From assembly GCA_963920665.1 (NCBI GenBank), contig OY987264.1, positions 33,460,906-33,524,905 on the forward strand: 64,000 nt of DNA, in the 5' to 3' direction. Shown in pieces: positions 46,701 to 60,552 of the stretch. Position 1 is the first letter of the stretch. The number at the start of each line of letters is the position of its first letter. The notes beneath the pieces were generated by a model. That model did no database searches, was not told the origin of the DNA, and worked only from the letters and a program-made list of their open reading frames with translations. This DNA is from Straminergon stramineum. Lineage: Eukaryota > Streptophyta > Bryopsida > Hypnales > Calliergonaceae. The position numbers were made by a program, and so were the translations under genes.

Positions 46701-48485
46701 ATGGGCAGCACCCACTAACCTCACACCCTCATGTCTCTCACCAAGGAATACCACATCACTATTAGGAACAAGGACAAAAGAAGAGGAAAGGGCCTTGGAT
46801 ACTCAAAGGGCTAGCGACACGGGTTAGTAACATAAATAACTTGAACTAAAGGCCCCCTAAAGTGGCATCACCAGTCATATGGGAGGGTTGCTCTAGGGTT
46901 AGTACACGACAAAGCAGGGAGAGTAACAAAAAGGATCTCTCAAGGGTAAGCATACACAACCTTGAACAACATAATAAGTTAGTAAAGCTTCCAAGCTCAA
47001 GCTTGAAAGATTTACTACCACGTTCACTCACAAAAAAAGGCAAATGACCCACAAAAACCTCACAAGCTTGGAAAACAACAACAACAACCAAAAGTGCCCA
47101 AAAAACACCGTTGCAAGGTTTGTGGCTAAAATGCCACAATTTCCAACATAAATTGGACCCTACAAACCAAATTACATAAAAAGGGGGTGGTAAGAGAGGA
47201 GAAGAGGTGCCATTTTATACTCTTTCCCGAGCACCCACCTCTCTCATTCATTTAAGTTAACCTTATCTTCTTAGATTTTCATCCAAAACTCAAGGCTTTC
47301 ATCCTATATTGGCCTACTAAGTTAACTTTTGGAAATTAACTCCGAATTGCAAATGGATAGTGTCATTGGCTTCAGAAGGCCATTTTTGGTGTAGAGGAAT
47401 CTCCTTCCCCCTTTTCTATCTTCAAAATCACAACAAAACCTAATGTTAGCTTAATACCCAAAACCGGAAAAAATCCCAACTTTTGGAGGTTGACTTTTCT
47501 AGAAAAACTAACTAGCCTAGGTTCTTAAGTGGATGTGGGGGAGTAAGAAAAGACCTTTCGTGGTCCCCATTCCACTTTCATATGTTCCCGCTCCGCCGGT
47601 CAAACATGTTGTGGACTTTAAATTTCGTTAATTGTCAGGGAATTTGGCAAGTTTGAGTGCTTCTGAATATCGGAATGTCGTGAAACTTGTTGGGGAAGAT
47701 TATTAACATAAAATAACATATACTAATTTTTAGTGGTAATTTACCACTGCTTGGGGAATTTTCAAGAATTTCCCATCGCAAGTTTGGGCAATTGACCGTC
47801 TAGAAAGACACCTTCTGACTATTAGAAAATTCCGAAACTTTTCGTGGAACTTCCCATGGGATCCCAAAATACATGTGTAAGTTCACATTTTTACTCTACA
47901 CATCAGCCTAGGGGGGACAAATTCCACCTCCTCATTTAAATATCAGTGGTTGGGGAATCTTCCACCCTAAAGGGAATCTTGATGAATTGACTTCGTCGTT
48001 GGTTCCTAGACATGGGATTAATCCCAATCCATCATCCTTGGACTTAAGATTCCTCCATGGTTCCGTCTTGGTATTTTAAATATCTACAAGCCAACAATTG
48101 GGGTTCCGCTATTTCATCGATGAAATGGGGAAACTAGAACCTATCTCCGGGAACTAATTCTTATGTCTTACCAGGGTTCTCTCAACCAATTCTAGCCTAG
48201 AGATGTCCTTCCCATGTGGGATTTTGAGCCTAATATGCCCATTATTCATAATTGACCAATTTGCCACGATTAGTTGGGTTCTAACCTATTTACAATTTGT
48301 GGTTAGGTCATTTTAGCTATAATAATCTAAAACTAGACCAAATACTATATTGGAATGTGACACTCCTATTTTGGTTCTACACTCTTTTGGGGGCTTTTTG
48401 TATATAAAAGTGCATTTAAAATGACAAAACATGAAGAAAAAAAAAAGAGTGAGCCCTTGGTGACAAATTAGGGGCTCGCAGTCCC

Positions 48486-51480
48486 TTCTATAGTTTTGAA
48501 GAAATTCCATTCCATATTTTTTCACATTTAAATGAATTTCTAAATTTGCAAGTGAAATTAGGAAGTCCAATTTGGTAATCCAATAATCAATTTTCATACA
48601 TTTGAAAACATTTTTTTGTCTTGAAATTCATAAATTAGTAAAGTATTTGTTGATTGCTAATAACTTATATGGCCAATAGTATCTACTTTGATATGTCTTG
48701 GAACTAAAATGAATTGCTTAGAAAACTTCAAGGAAAGTAGTAAAATATACCAACTAAATTTCACTTTTTTTGTAAATATACAAATGTATTTGGAAAGTTA
48801 TTATATATAGTTGACTACAATCTTTCAAAGTAGGGTGTTTTCATATAAGGATCAATAGTTTTACCTATATGGATTTACCCCATAACTTGCCCCCAATTGT
48901 AATTGCAACGTATTCTTCTTTTAAATTTAGGATTAGGATCTGCAATCTTTTTAAGTGGACTTCATTGCCTTAGTGATTGTTATTTGTAGATTGTTGACCT
49001 ATAAGTTGCAATTGTAGACATTGTAACAATATGGGCTAAAATTGGTGATGGTTGATGAAGTAGAGAATACAATGGCATCTAGTTCTTTGACATAGAGCAT
49101 TGAACTTTGAATGATCTTTTTGCACTTTTCTTGCACACTCTTTGTGATCTTTCCATTGTTGATCAACGATGTTGCTTTGATTCAGGGTCTTCGTAGATTA
49201 GTTTAATATTTACCTTGTACAAAAATAATGCACTAGGTTGCTTTGAGAATCCAAGATTCAAAATGATATTGGTTCAAGTAGAAGTTGCGTAGTACTCCTA
49301 CAATTTAGGTAGACTTGGTTCAGTTGAAGGGATTCCATGATTTTGCAACAAATTTCTACAATTTGCACTTACTACCATTGCATGAAAACAATGAAGAGTT
49401 CCTATGGTGTCGCTAGAACAAGACATTTGGTTGTAAAGCTTGAACTGGACAACCAAATCTGAGACAATGCCAATAGGAGCAAGGATGACATCAAGCCTAA
49501 TGCCCTACAATCAAAGTTGCTCTAAACTTTGGTAACCATGATGGCAAAAATTTAAAGTAGAACACCATCCCTTCCCATGAGAAACGTGATGTTCTTGGAG
49601 AACTTAGGACTTTCATTGAAAGCTATGAATTTGCATTGCATGCACTGTAGATTCAAGGTTTCCTTGAAAGATTGTAAACATTCTTTTGGGCTCCAAAAAT
49701 TAGACAACAATTTTGATATACTAATTGCCAAAATTTGTCTATTTCAGCCAAAGCAAAGAAAATTTGGCTTCAAATTTATTCAAAGACATCACTACCAACT
49801 AGTTGTCTTGTTGCATTGGAATTTGTGCTAAGAGTGATTTTAGAACGTAGAAGATTTGATGTCAAATTAGATAGCATTTTCTATTGAAACCAATGCAAAT
49901 CAACATTCCAAGCGCCATAAGGCTTGGGTTTCTATGCAAAAATGACAAAGCAAGGACTATTGGCACAAGAGTGATGGGGCAATGTTGCCTTTGGATTTAA
50001 GATTACGACCTAAGACTTTGTGTCAATGATAGGTGGCAACCTTTTTTTAGTGGCAAAAAATCGCCAAAATTCACCCACTGTCCATATACTTTGATTTTAC
50101 TATAGGAATTAAACAAGTAGAAATTGTATTTTTTTGCCAAATTTCACTATCCACTACTTGTATTTAGCCATTTGGCCTTATACCAAAACCTCTCATCGCC
50201 ATTGAGTTAGATAAGCACTAGGTTGTAATTGCCTATACTACTCTCATTATAGCCATAGATTCCAAACAAGGTTGCTAAAACTTACACATCCACTATGAAG
50301 ATGCATATATTGCCTCCCTACTTTACTCATCAATATCTATACATAGCCATATTTTACTAATGTTCATCTACTTAGCAAATTTTCTATCTCCCAAGGATGA
50401 ATAGAAATAGCCACCTCATCGAAAGTTTACCTAAAATTATCACCACCACTTAGATAAAGCTAAATCACTAGGAAAACATTGATGGACAATGGACTAACTG
50501 GGGAAGTTACAACGTTGACCATAAGCCTAATTTTCATTTCTTTGAGACTGTAAACTCTTTGGTGAGGTGGCCTAATTCAAGAAACTTGACTTCTTGGGAT
50601 GTTTCTCTAGAAGGCATGTTGCAAAAAAGACTTGAAAAAGAAAGAGGGTCTTCTCAATATGAAATGGATAAAACACATGCTACTAGAGTTGGTGCAAGCC
50701 TCACTTAACCTACAACTTCTTGATGTGCAATTCACTAAGTTATAAGAGGGTTTGCAAAGTTTACCACACAAAATCCACTTGGCAAGCAATACATATCTCT
50801 TTTCTTATTCTCTCTAATCTATGCCTAAGCAAACTCATTAGTTGCAATCCCTCTACATTTTAAAAGCCCAATGAAAAGCGATAGCTAAAATTCCTTATCA
50901 CCTAAAAGCTAAAAGACATTGTACAATAAATCGAAGATCAAATTAGATAATATTATTTTCATAGCATTAATTGTATGCATGTGATGGATCAAATCACAAT
51001 AAGGCTCTAAGTGATGAAAAGTACTCACACATATCCTTTCTTACAAAGTTACAAAGTTACAAAATTTCAAACACATCTCCAAATAAACCTAGACCATCTT
51101 GTGTAATAAAGCCTATCATTTTTATTATTCTAGAAACCACCATTTTCTACTACCATCAAAGTCATTAGTATTGGCTACATATGTGCAAGCATGAGCATGA
51201 GTGCATGACCCTAAAGTCCCAAATATGATAAAAATTAGAAATCACTAGTGTTACATCTGAAGGAGGCATTTTCTAGTATAATCACTTTCAAATATAGATT
51301 AGATAGATTCAAAGACAACATCAGGTATTGAATCCAAAAAATCAAGATAGATACAATCTCCCTAAATGATCATGTAAAGGTCTTACTTCTGATGCCAAGT
51401 CAAGATTAACCTTACTCAAGGTGTGATGGAAGTACAATTTGGAAAAATCAATTGCAAAACCTAGATGAAGGATTGTACTC
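48486..51480. other. AT-rich spacer, no supported gene
   Basis: Open frames (for example 49577-49831) are short, domainless and not conserved with anything I recognise. Confidence 0.4.
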
Positions 51481-51489
51481 GAGGTTGAT

Positions 51490-52930
51490 AGTGAAGAATG
51501 CTTCATGTTTTTGGCTCAAAAATGCAATTTTTGACAAGAGGATTGGCACTAGTATTACTAGTACTATATGTTAGCAATGCCCTTCCAAATAAAAATTGTG
51601 GATTCAAGGCACTTGTAGATCTGAGTTGTTGATTATGTACTATGCAATACTATAAAATATAGCAGGGTAATACAAAAGCCATTGAGAGCAAAAAATAGTA
51701 GAAAAGAGGTTAGTAGACCTTTTCATTTTTAGGTGATTGCAAGAAACACTTGTCCTATTTCTTGTCTTCTTGCCCTTGAATAGGTGGTTTTATGCTCATA
51801 ACTTTGGCATCGTTAGTTTGTTTGGCGTGAAATTTAGAAGGAAGGTAGATGCGGCAATTTCAATCATTCCATAATTTTTTCAAATTTTTTCAAATTATAT
51901 TTACTATTTTTAACTTGCCTTGATTGGATGTCTATTTTAGCCATTTCGGAGGGATTCAGTACTAATTTTGATCAGACAATGCAAATTAGAAGTCGCAAAT
52001 TGGATATGCTGGAGGTGTACTATCTTTTCAAGGATTGACAAAGATTTTCTATGAAAAATAGAAATGTGTCAGTTGCGCACATGGGGTCAAAGTGACCTTC
52101 CTTTCTACAAGGGCTATGAAGAGGGAAAAAATTTCCTATATGAATTCTTCGGTGCAATGTGAGCGCAATCTTCTCTAGCAAAATGACTTTATTTATAGAA
52201 TTTTTTATGTGTTTTTTAATTACTAAAAATGAAAAGGTCCACAGACCCCTTTTTTGCTATTTTATGCACCCAATGGCTTTTATAGTAGTCTATAGTATTG
52301 CATAGTATTGAATCGACTGTTCAAACTCGTAGGCACATTATTGACACACACAATTGATAGTTCAATGTAGTACTACCAATCCTACATCTAGAAACTACAT
52401 TTTTGATACAAAAATGAGAAGTATTTCTTGCAATCACCCTTTTAGTAATTAAAAAAAATCACCAAGAAAAATTATTTTGCTAAAAAAATTGTACTCGCAT
52501 TGCACCAAAGAATTAATGTAGGAAATTTTTTCCCTCTTCATAGTTTTAGCACAAAGGTCACTTTGACCCCATGTGCCGATATGCGCAACTAACATGTAAG
52601 TTGCTATTTTCATAACACCTCATTGTCAATCCTTGTAATTTTAGAAGACCTCCAACACATCTAAATTGTGGCTATGAATTCACATTTTTGGGTCAACAAT
52701 AGGACTATGCCCCCTCCCCCCCCTAAATGGTCAAGGTAGACCCCCAATTGGAGGAAGGGTAAAAACAATTAATTTTTTTAATAAATTTACTCAATATTTG
52801 CAACTATTATATAGGCCTCCATTCCAAATTTTATACCAAATGGACAAACGATGCAAACATTATCAACAAATAAACACGTGTCCAAGGACAAGAGGACAAG
52901 AAATAGGACAAGTATTTCTTGCAATCACCC
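51490..52930 (+). mobile_element. TIR family copy D, interrupted by copy C
   Basis: The 5' part (about 51490-51732) resembles the start of copies A and C, and the 3' part (52446-52930, ending TTTCTTGCAATCACCC) the end. Together they make one element of the usual length. The 5' TIR itself is too eroded to define. Confidence 0.6.
51733..52439 (-). mobile_element. TIR family copy C, inserted into copy D
   Basis: It starts GTGATTGCAAGAAACACTTG and ends CTTGCAATCACCC (707 bp). The body is in the opposite orientation to copies A, B and D, shown by the complement of the GGTCACTTTGACCCC landmark at about 52080. TTTTAG flanks it on both sides (51727-51732 and 52440-52445), and removing it rejoins the uninterrupted string TTTTTAGTAATT seen in copy A. 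Confidence 0.75.
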
Positions 52931-53626
52931 TCAAGCCCCAAAATGAGATCATTCCCACCTCATATTTCCTATCTTTGCTAAAAAAGAGACACAAAGAACC
53001 ATCAAAAATTGTTTATTAGACTTGCTTAGAAGATTATTCCCAGTATGCAATACACAAAAATAGAAGCTTTTTGCATGTCAAGTTCTTCCACGTCCATAAG
53101 TACATGGAGAGAAATCCTAGACAAGTTCCACAACACCCCATCATGATTTGTACACTCTTTTTATTGGCACTTTGTGGAATTGATCTTGTATACATTAGAG
53201 GCAATTTGAGGTTGTAGTTCACAGGACTAGAGTTGCATGGCCTCACCATCTTGGAACCAAACAAACAAAAATTTATAATCCTTTGCAACCGTCAAATGCA
53301 ATATATGGAGTTTACAGAGGGCCCCATTATTAATAATAACTATTGGAGTTCCAACTTCCAACAACAATTTGTTCACATCTAACTCTACAATCAATGGATC
53401 AACATTCAAATGGATCAATGATACTTTACCAATACAAGGGAATGCCTGAATTGTAGTTGAAGGAATAAGAAGAAGGCGCTTGATCTACAATCAAGGAAGC
53501 AATAAGAGTCATGCAATTGAGGGAGCACAAACATGTAATGTCAATTTAAGCCATCTTGCAAATTTTGGAAATCTCCAAAGAAGCTCCAAATCACTTCTTT
53601 TTTTCATTTCGCAATTTTTATGTCAA
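52931..53626. other. AT-rich spacer before solo LTR 2
   Basis: No supported gene; short minus-strand frames (53034-53418) lack domains. Confidence 0.4.
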
Positions 53627-53631
53627 CTTCA

Positions 53632-56600
53632 TGTGAGTGCCAATTTATCCACCCTTAGCAAATTGTGAGCACAACCAGGTTCTTGGTTTTGGCTAAGTGA
53701 ATCCTACTCTTAGGTGCCTAAGTGTGGTCCATTGTGCCTTTCAAGAAATGGATCTTTTTACTAAGTGCCTAAAGTGACTTCCAAATATGCAAGATTCTCC
53801 TAATCTATATCCAGTGTTTTGGTCAACTGAATGGATGGCCCATTGTATGTTTTGGATGGAACCTATGTTAGGGTAGAAATAACCTAAGAAGACTCTAGTT
53901 CATCTTTTTCCATTTCTATAAACCTAAAACTTGACCCCATCCGTCCTTCCTAGCCAAAGTTATGAGTCGATGAAGTTTGACCGCTACTTGATTCTTCAAA
54001 CTTCATCCATCGATTGAACCTAGTTCCCTAATTCAAAAATATTCGAAATTTTTTGGGATGGGTCAAAATAATTACTCCTACCTAGATTTGGACCTAATTG
54101 GGGATTCCCATGAAATTCTCATCCGAACCTTACCTAAATTTCATCCGCTAATTTTTCCTAACCTATAATTCGGAATTAACTATTTTCTTCAGCCCTGGAC
54201 CCTAATTGATAGTCTCCTCCTATCCTCTTTAACTCGCTGTCAGATTCTAGGTCTAACTATCCTTCATCCAAATCAACCCTAACCTTCTTCCAACAATAAC
54301 TTCCTTGTTTTTTAATCCGATTTGGGGGCATGCCTTAGGGTTTTGGAAAGCTACGGTCCTTCTCTTTAAGGTTCTACCGTAAGAAGTGACCTGAGCTATA
54401 GTCCTAAGGGTTTGACCTAGGGGTGGCCTTGGCTAGAGTTGCTAATCACTAATTAGGGACCTTCGAAGAGTTAGGAAGAATTTGTCTCATACCTTGGAAC
54501 TTGAATTATTGATCGTGCCTAGCGGAAGCTCTTCCTCCTCCGCCATGAACTCCTATGCCTTGAAACAATGAACCATTGTTTTAATCATAAAATAATGTAA
54601 TACAAGGGTTTATTCGTTGGCTTTGTCATATTTATTTCTTCCTCACTTCTTTTCTTTCCATTCTATTCCTCATACATACTATGGTGGCCCAACTACCCTC
54701 ACCTCTACCTATGAAGCTAATCCTAAGGACACGACATATCATCCTCCAAGGTTGAACCACCTCTTACATCCTACGTCTTACGTTTAATCTTATGTAAATC
54801 ACCTAAATTTAATCTAAGGGCCCTAATGAAACTTGGAAATTCTCTTCCTATCCTATCTCCTCTCAAGTTCTTTCCCCTAAATAGCCCTTCTTTCTTGTCA
54901 CTCCATCATTCTCTTGCTTGTTGCCTTGGTGATATTATGGGAGATGGGGAGTTGGATTCCCCCCCTCAAAGGTTGTTTAGTGCGGTGGACACATCTTGTT
55001 GGTCTCCTCCTTCCCTTCTCCCTCTTTCTCAATTATTGGATAGACCACCCCCGACATCTCTTTCATTGGAACCCCCCTTCCCAACCTTCGGTACCAAACA
55101 ACCCCTCTCTGCTGTCCCTTTTGATTACCAGAGCCCCTCTATCCAACTTAGTTACTAGACAACCTTCCCTACTTCTCTTTTTGATATCGGAATCCCTTTC
55201 TACTTGACCTTAATGATTTGATAGACTTATACCCAACGCCTGATGCCCGGCCTTGACCCTAATCCTTCATGGGTATCAGGGTGTTGGGTGTTGGGGCTTG
55301 GTCTGGGGGTGTTGGGTGTTGGGCTAGGTGTTGGGCTGACTCCTCTTTTTGTTGATTTTCTACTAACTTCTAAGGGGGATTGGGGGAAGCTGTATCTATG
55401 GTTTGTAGGTAGTAGGCTAGGTTTGTGGAAGCAAACGCCTCACTCTATTTTTCACTAATTATTCTTCATATTCAATTTAACCTCTAATTCCTATTTTTTG
55501 GGGCCTAAACCTTGGTTTGTTCTCATTATGTTTTGGGAACTAAACCTTGTGGGGAGAGGGACCATAGGAGCTCATGGTTCCCCCGTAGGGTGGTTTTAAC
55601 ACACCGCTAAGACTTTTGACCTCAAGGAGGTTCAAAGCTTTGTCATGGTACCCTTTTTTAACATACCACTAAAACTTTTGACCCCAAGGAGGTTCAAAGC
55701 TTCGCCGTAAAGGCAGGACCCACTACCCTCATACCCTCGTGTCTCTCAGTAGGGAACACCACGTCAATATTAGGGACAAAAAGAAGGAATTTTCGACAAT
55801 CAAAGGACTAGCTACATAGGATTAGTATCATAAAGACTTGAACTAAAGGCTCCCCGAAGCAACATCCCTAGTCATATGGGAGGGTTGCTCTAGGATTAGT
55901 ACAATGACAAGACAAAAAGGGTGATAAAAGAGACCCTCAAAAGGAAATGCACACAATATCTAGTAACATGGTAAGGTAAAAAGGCCTCTAAGCTCAAGCT
56001 TGGAAGAATTAGTCCTACATATACTCAAGATGCAAGGGACCTACAAAGACCTCACGAGCTTGGAAAACAACAACAATGGCCAAAAGTGCCCCAAAAACAC
56101 CGTTGTAAGGTTTGTGCCTCAAAATGTCACAATTCCCAATATAAATTGAACCCAACAGATCCAATTACACAAAAAAGGGGTGGTGAGAGAGGAGAAGGGG
56201 TGCCCTTTTATACTCTTTCCCAAGTACCCATCTCCTCTCATTCATCTAAATTAACTTAATTTTTTCGGAGTTTCATCCTCATCCTCAAGGTTTTCATCCT
56301 ATACTAGCCTACTAAACTAACTTTTAGAGATTAACTTTGAATCGCAGACGGATTGCACCATTGGCTTCAGAAGTCCAATGGCCCTTCCCCTCTTCAAAAT
56401 CGCAACAAAACCTAGTGCCAACTTCACACCCAAAACCGAGAAAAGTCCCAACTTTTGGAGTTTGACTTTTCTAACAAAAGTAACTAGCCTAGGTTCTTAA
56501 GTGGGGGGGGGGGAGTAAGAAAAGACCTATCTTAGGTCCCATTCCACTTCCCTATGCTCTTGCTCCATTGGTCAACTCCGTCGTGGACTTTAAATTCTGT

Positions 56601-57457
56601 TAATTGTCGGGGAATCTTGAAGGTCCAGATACTTTTGACTATTGAAATGTCTTTAAACTTGTCGGGATAACTTAATATTATAAAATAAACTATAATAATT
56701 TTTAGTGGGATTTTATGCCACCTAGAGAATTTCTAGGAATTTCCCATCACACGTTTAGGCAATTGACCGTCTGGAAAGAGATCTTCTGACTATCAAAAAA
56801 TTCCGAAACTTTTCGTGGAACTTTCCATGTGATCCCACAATACATGTGTAAGCTCATATTTTTACTCTACACATTGGCTTAGGGGGAAAAAAATCCATTC
56901 TTTCGTTTAATTATCGGTAGCTGGGGAATCTTCCACACAGGAGAGAATCTTGGCAAATTGACTTCGCCATTGGTTCCCAGGCATGGTTTTAACCCTAAGT
57001 TACACATCCCTTGGACTTAAGATTCCTCCACAGTCCTATCTTGGTATTTTTAACATCTACAAGTCAACAATTGGGGTTCTGCTATTTCATTGAAGAAATG
57101 GGGAAACTAGAACCTATCTCTGGGAACTAATCTATATGCCTCATGAGGGTTCCCTCAACCAATCTTTTCCTAGAGATGTCCTTTCTACGCAGGGTTTTGA
57201 GCTTGGTATGTCCATCACTTGTAAATGACCAAATTGCCACGATTAGTTGGGTTCTAACTTATTTGCAACTCATGGTTGGCCGATTCTAGCTATAATATTC
57301 CAAATATAGACCAAATACTATATTGATATGTGACACACCTATTTTGGTTCTACACTCTTTGGGGGGCTTTTTGTATATAAAACTGCATTTAAAATAACAA
57401 AATACGAAAAAAAACAAAAAAACAAGTAAGCCCTTGGTGACAAATTGGGGACTCACA
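53632..57457 (+). mobile_element. Giant solo LTR 2 (3,826 bp)
   Basis: It begins TGTGAGTGCCAA and ends GGGGACTCACA, with CTTCA immediately before (53627-53631) and after (57458-57462). Its duplication differs from that of LTR 1 (GTCCC), so the two are separate insertions of the same family in the same orientation. A G/T-rich stretch (about 55262-55345, GGGTGTTGGG repeats) and a run of nine or more Gs near 56505 are local features. Open frames within it (54826-55207) are not convincing genes. Confidence 0.8.
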
Positions 57458-57462
57458 CTTCA

Positions 57463-60460
57463 TTAGAGACCAAGGACTTCTATTGCAAGCATTTGCTCCA
57501 AGAAATGTAAATTCATGACAACAATGGCAATGAGCAATTTTTAGCATACTTTGCAATGTAAATATATTCTTGCACATATTCTTTATAGTATAAGAAACTA
57601 TCCACATATATCAGGAGAGGCCATGATCCAAAATTGAATATGGTATAATAATACAATACAAGCACCATCAATTCACTAATGATTACAAACTATCTATGAA
57701 TGTAGCTATCTATGACAGCAAAGGGAGGTCTTTCATAAGTGTGTAATAATTTCTATATCTCGATTGTCTAAATGTCTCTCTCTAGAGATAGAATAATATA
57801 CACATACTATAAAAGTATCCATTATGTAGACATTGCAAATTCGAGGTTCATATGTTTTGATTGTAGCCTCTATTTATATTCATACCTCTCTAGTGGCTTC
57901 ATACCAAATTAGGAAGCCATTTGCTTGACCACAAATATAGTAGCCAAACTTCGGACATAGTTGAATATCAAAGCTATAGAATATAACCAAAAAATAATGT
58001 CTTCTTATGTAAGTCAAAAGAATAGATTATACAATAGGACATGTACCTTTATTGGCCTTGCCATTGTTATATGCTTGTCTAGCTACAATTGATGACATTC
58101 AATTCAATCCAAGTAATTTTTTGCAAATAACAATTAGTTCCTTCAGGGAGCGTCGCTTGCTGATAAAAAAAAGCAAAGGAAAGCACAATTGAAGAATTCA
58201 CATACCTCAATCTCATTTTTTGCTTCTACTAGAAGTGCATACACTAGGTCATTGCCTTTGATACAATGTGCTTGGAGGCACTATGTTAAACTTAACAATG
58301 ATTGGGAACAATATTAGCTAGTATGTACACAATGTAGAAAGATGTGGCATCCAATCTTTTTTTGCTTAAGTAGTTTATGGGTAATTTGACAAATGCATTA
58401 CCTTTACTAGGATTGTATCCAAGAAATCTTATTTAATTTGAATTCTTACATGATTTTTGCAAATTTTAATCACCTCAATTTCAAATGTTTTAAAACTTTT
58501 ACAACAAATAGATTTTGGTTTCCCTAGTCCACCTACAGAAATGTAACTTTGGTTATCATAGGCTTCTAAAATAACAATAAATACAAGTTGCTACCAAAAC
58601 TCATAAAATGAAAAATCAAAAGATGCCAGCTCTTTGCCCTTTTTGCATGATGTATAACCACCTAGGCCACCAAATCTAAAATTTATACAAAACAGTAATC
58701 CAAATGGAAAAATTCAAAGCTTCAAAATGGCTAAAAATTGTTAAACTAATATGATAGGCAATTTAGTTTGTCCTTCTATCTTGTATCTACTTCTACTAAA
58801 TAATTATTTTTCAAAGAATGAAAATCAAGTTGATAGTTTTGGAATTTGTTTTTGTACAATTTCAAATTAAATTTTCAACATTGAAAATTTTTAAATTAAA
58901 TATTGGTAATGCAAAAAATTTAAGCTAAGAAGATTCAAAGTCTTATAAATAATCTAGTCACACAAGGTACAAAAAATTTTGGTTTCTTCACCTTAAACAC
59001 AAATATCTTGCAATCTATGTGGTTAGAGTTTTTTTAATTTCTTCCACACATTTTTTTATTAGTTAAGGGCAAGTTTCTAGGATTAATTTTTTGAAGAATT
59101 TTTTTTAAAAGTTTTTTTCTCTTTGCAATTAGAAATGATAGTTTTGAAAGTTTACGGATTAAAAAAAGACCTTGGGACTTCATGGGTTAGGTGCGCAATA
59201 TCAATAATTGTTGTTACAATTTGATCCATTTGTATGGGCATGTAATCATCTTTACTCATTTTCATCCAAAATTTCGAAGCATTCTTGAATTTAAATCCAC
59301 TTTTGACAAATAAAAAAACACTAAGTTCATTTTTCATCTATAGGGGGGTCGTTACAAATATTGCAATGGTTGTATTACTAATATGTACCCTATTTGTTTC
59401 AAAATTATCTTCCTTTTTACTTTGTGACATTGCACTTTGAAACATCGCAAATTGGTCAATTTTGGCTTTTGATTGTTGTTTGTTTGTTTGTTGGAACTAA
59501 TAAATCAACACCTAACAGAAGTTACTCCTCCATCTATGCAATCATCAATCAAAAGACAAATGAAATGATTGAAGAAGTCAATCTACATTGTTCGTTTCTA
59601 TTTTTGCATCTCTTTGAGTGTTGGTTGATTGAAGGAGATGAATCTTTTGGAGGTGGAACAAAGGTTCACACATGGTCTAGGGACTGTACTAACTACCTAC
59701 AAAATGATGACCTCACACTCAACAATGAAATGCCCACTAGTGCTCCTTGAAAATGCCTCCAAAATTTCACTTTCTAATACTCCAAAACTACACTTTGAAA
59801 AGTGCTCCAAAACTCAAAGTTTCTAGGATGCTAAGAATGCATTGAACCCTACTTGGAACATAAAACTTGTTTTTAAAATGTTATTTTTAGCCTTAATCTA
59901 AAACACTTTGTCCAATAGGAAGATCATTTTGGCACAAAAGGAGATAGTATATAATTATGGGACATTAACATTGAGTACTAGCTAAATATGGAAATGAGTT
60001 TAAGTCTTCAAGTTTTAAATAATGGTTCAAACCACTTCAATATCTCACCCATTTGCATCAACCAATCCCAACCACTCACATTGAAAACCAAGTCACTCAT
60101 CTATTAAATTAAATACACATTGTCACACGATTTGTCACGATCTACTATCACAAATATGGTCACATTTTCATCCCAAATATTTCATCCTATCATCCCCAAT
60201 GTTTTTCATCTAATTTCGTAAGACTTTGCTCGGCTATCCAATCTATATTCTCCTATTTTCAATGTTACACTGCAGTAGGTTTGTGCTAGGATATAAGAGT
60301 TATGAAAATTTTTAAAGGTTTAATACAAAAGTACTCATTTTTTCAAAGGACCTACTGTGAATGTCCCATTAGCTAGTCAAGTAAATTGTATTGGCGGAAA
60401 AAAACAAACGAGAAAACTCTAGAATCCGTAATCATGTAACACGTGGGCCTGGCAAGAAGG
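57463..60460. other. AT-rich spacer upstream of the QRT3-like gene
   Basis: No supported gene. The longest plus frame (59394-59750, 118 codons) depends on a non-ATG start and shows no domain. Confidence 0.4.
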
Positions 60461-60467
60461 TGCTAAG

Positions 60468-60482
60468 AAAAATATAAAATGG
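60468..60482 (+). promoter_or_regulatory. Candidate TATA box for the QRT3-like gene
   Basis: AAATATAAAATGGG lies about 70 bases upstream of a strong 5' splice site (CTTCG/GTAAGTTG at 60552/60553), leaving room for a short non-coding first exon starting about 30 bases downstream of the box. Confidence 0.45.
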
Positions 60483-60552
60483 GTCGGATAAGTTAGAATT
60501 TTAGCTTACCCCTGAAGCCCTCCTGACCCAGCTCATCACCGACCCCGCTTCG

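Larger units (their letters stand above)
44602..48480 (+). mobile_element. Giant solo LTR 1 (3,879 bp)
   Basis: It begins TGTAAGCGCCAA and ends GGGGCTCGCA, with GTCCC directly before (44597-44601) and after (48481-48485): a 5-bp target duplication around a TG...CA unit. It aligns over its whole length with 53632-57457 (for example AAGTGTGGTCCA, GCCTTAGGGTTTTGGAAAGC, TTTTTGTATATAAAA). No gag-pol frame is inside, and no second copy closes an element with this duplication, so I read it as a solo LTR left by recombination. A 6-kb-plus parental retrotransposon, probably Ty3-type, is inferred only from LTR size. Internal tandem repeats are noted separately. Confidence 0.8.

Noticed and set aside
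44602..57457. One ~12.9-kb LTR retrotransposon with 44.6-48.5 and 53.6-57.5 kb as its two LTRs
   Set aside because: Each repeat has its own matching 5-bp duplication on both sides (GTCCC; CTTCA), the outermost flanks do not match, and the 5.1 kb between them has no gag-pol.
59394..59750. 118-codon plus-strand frame
   Set aside because: Non-ATG start, no domain, AT-rich surroundings.
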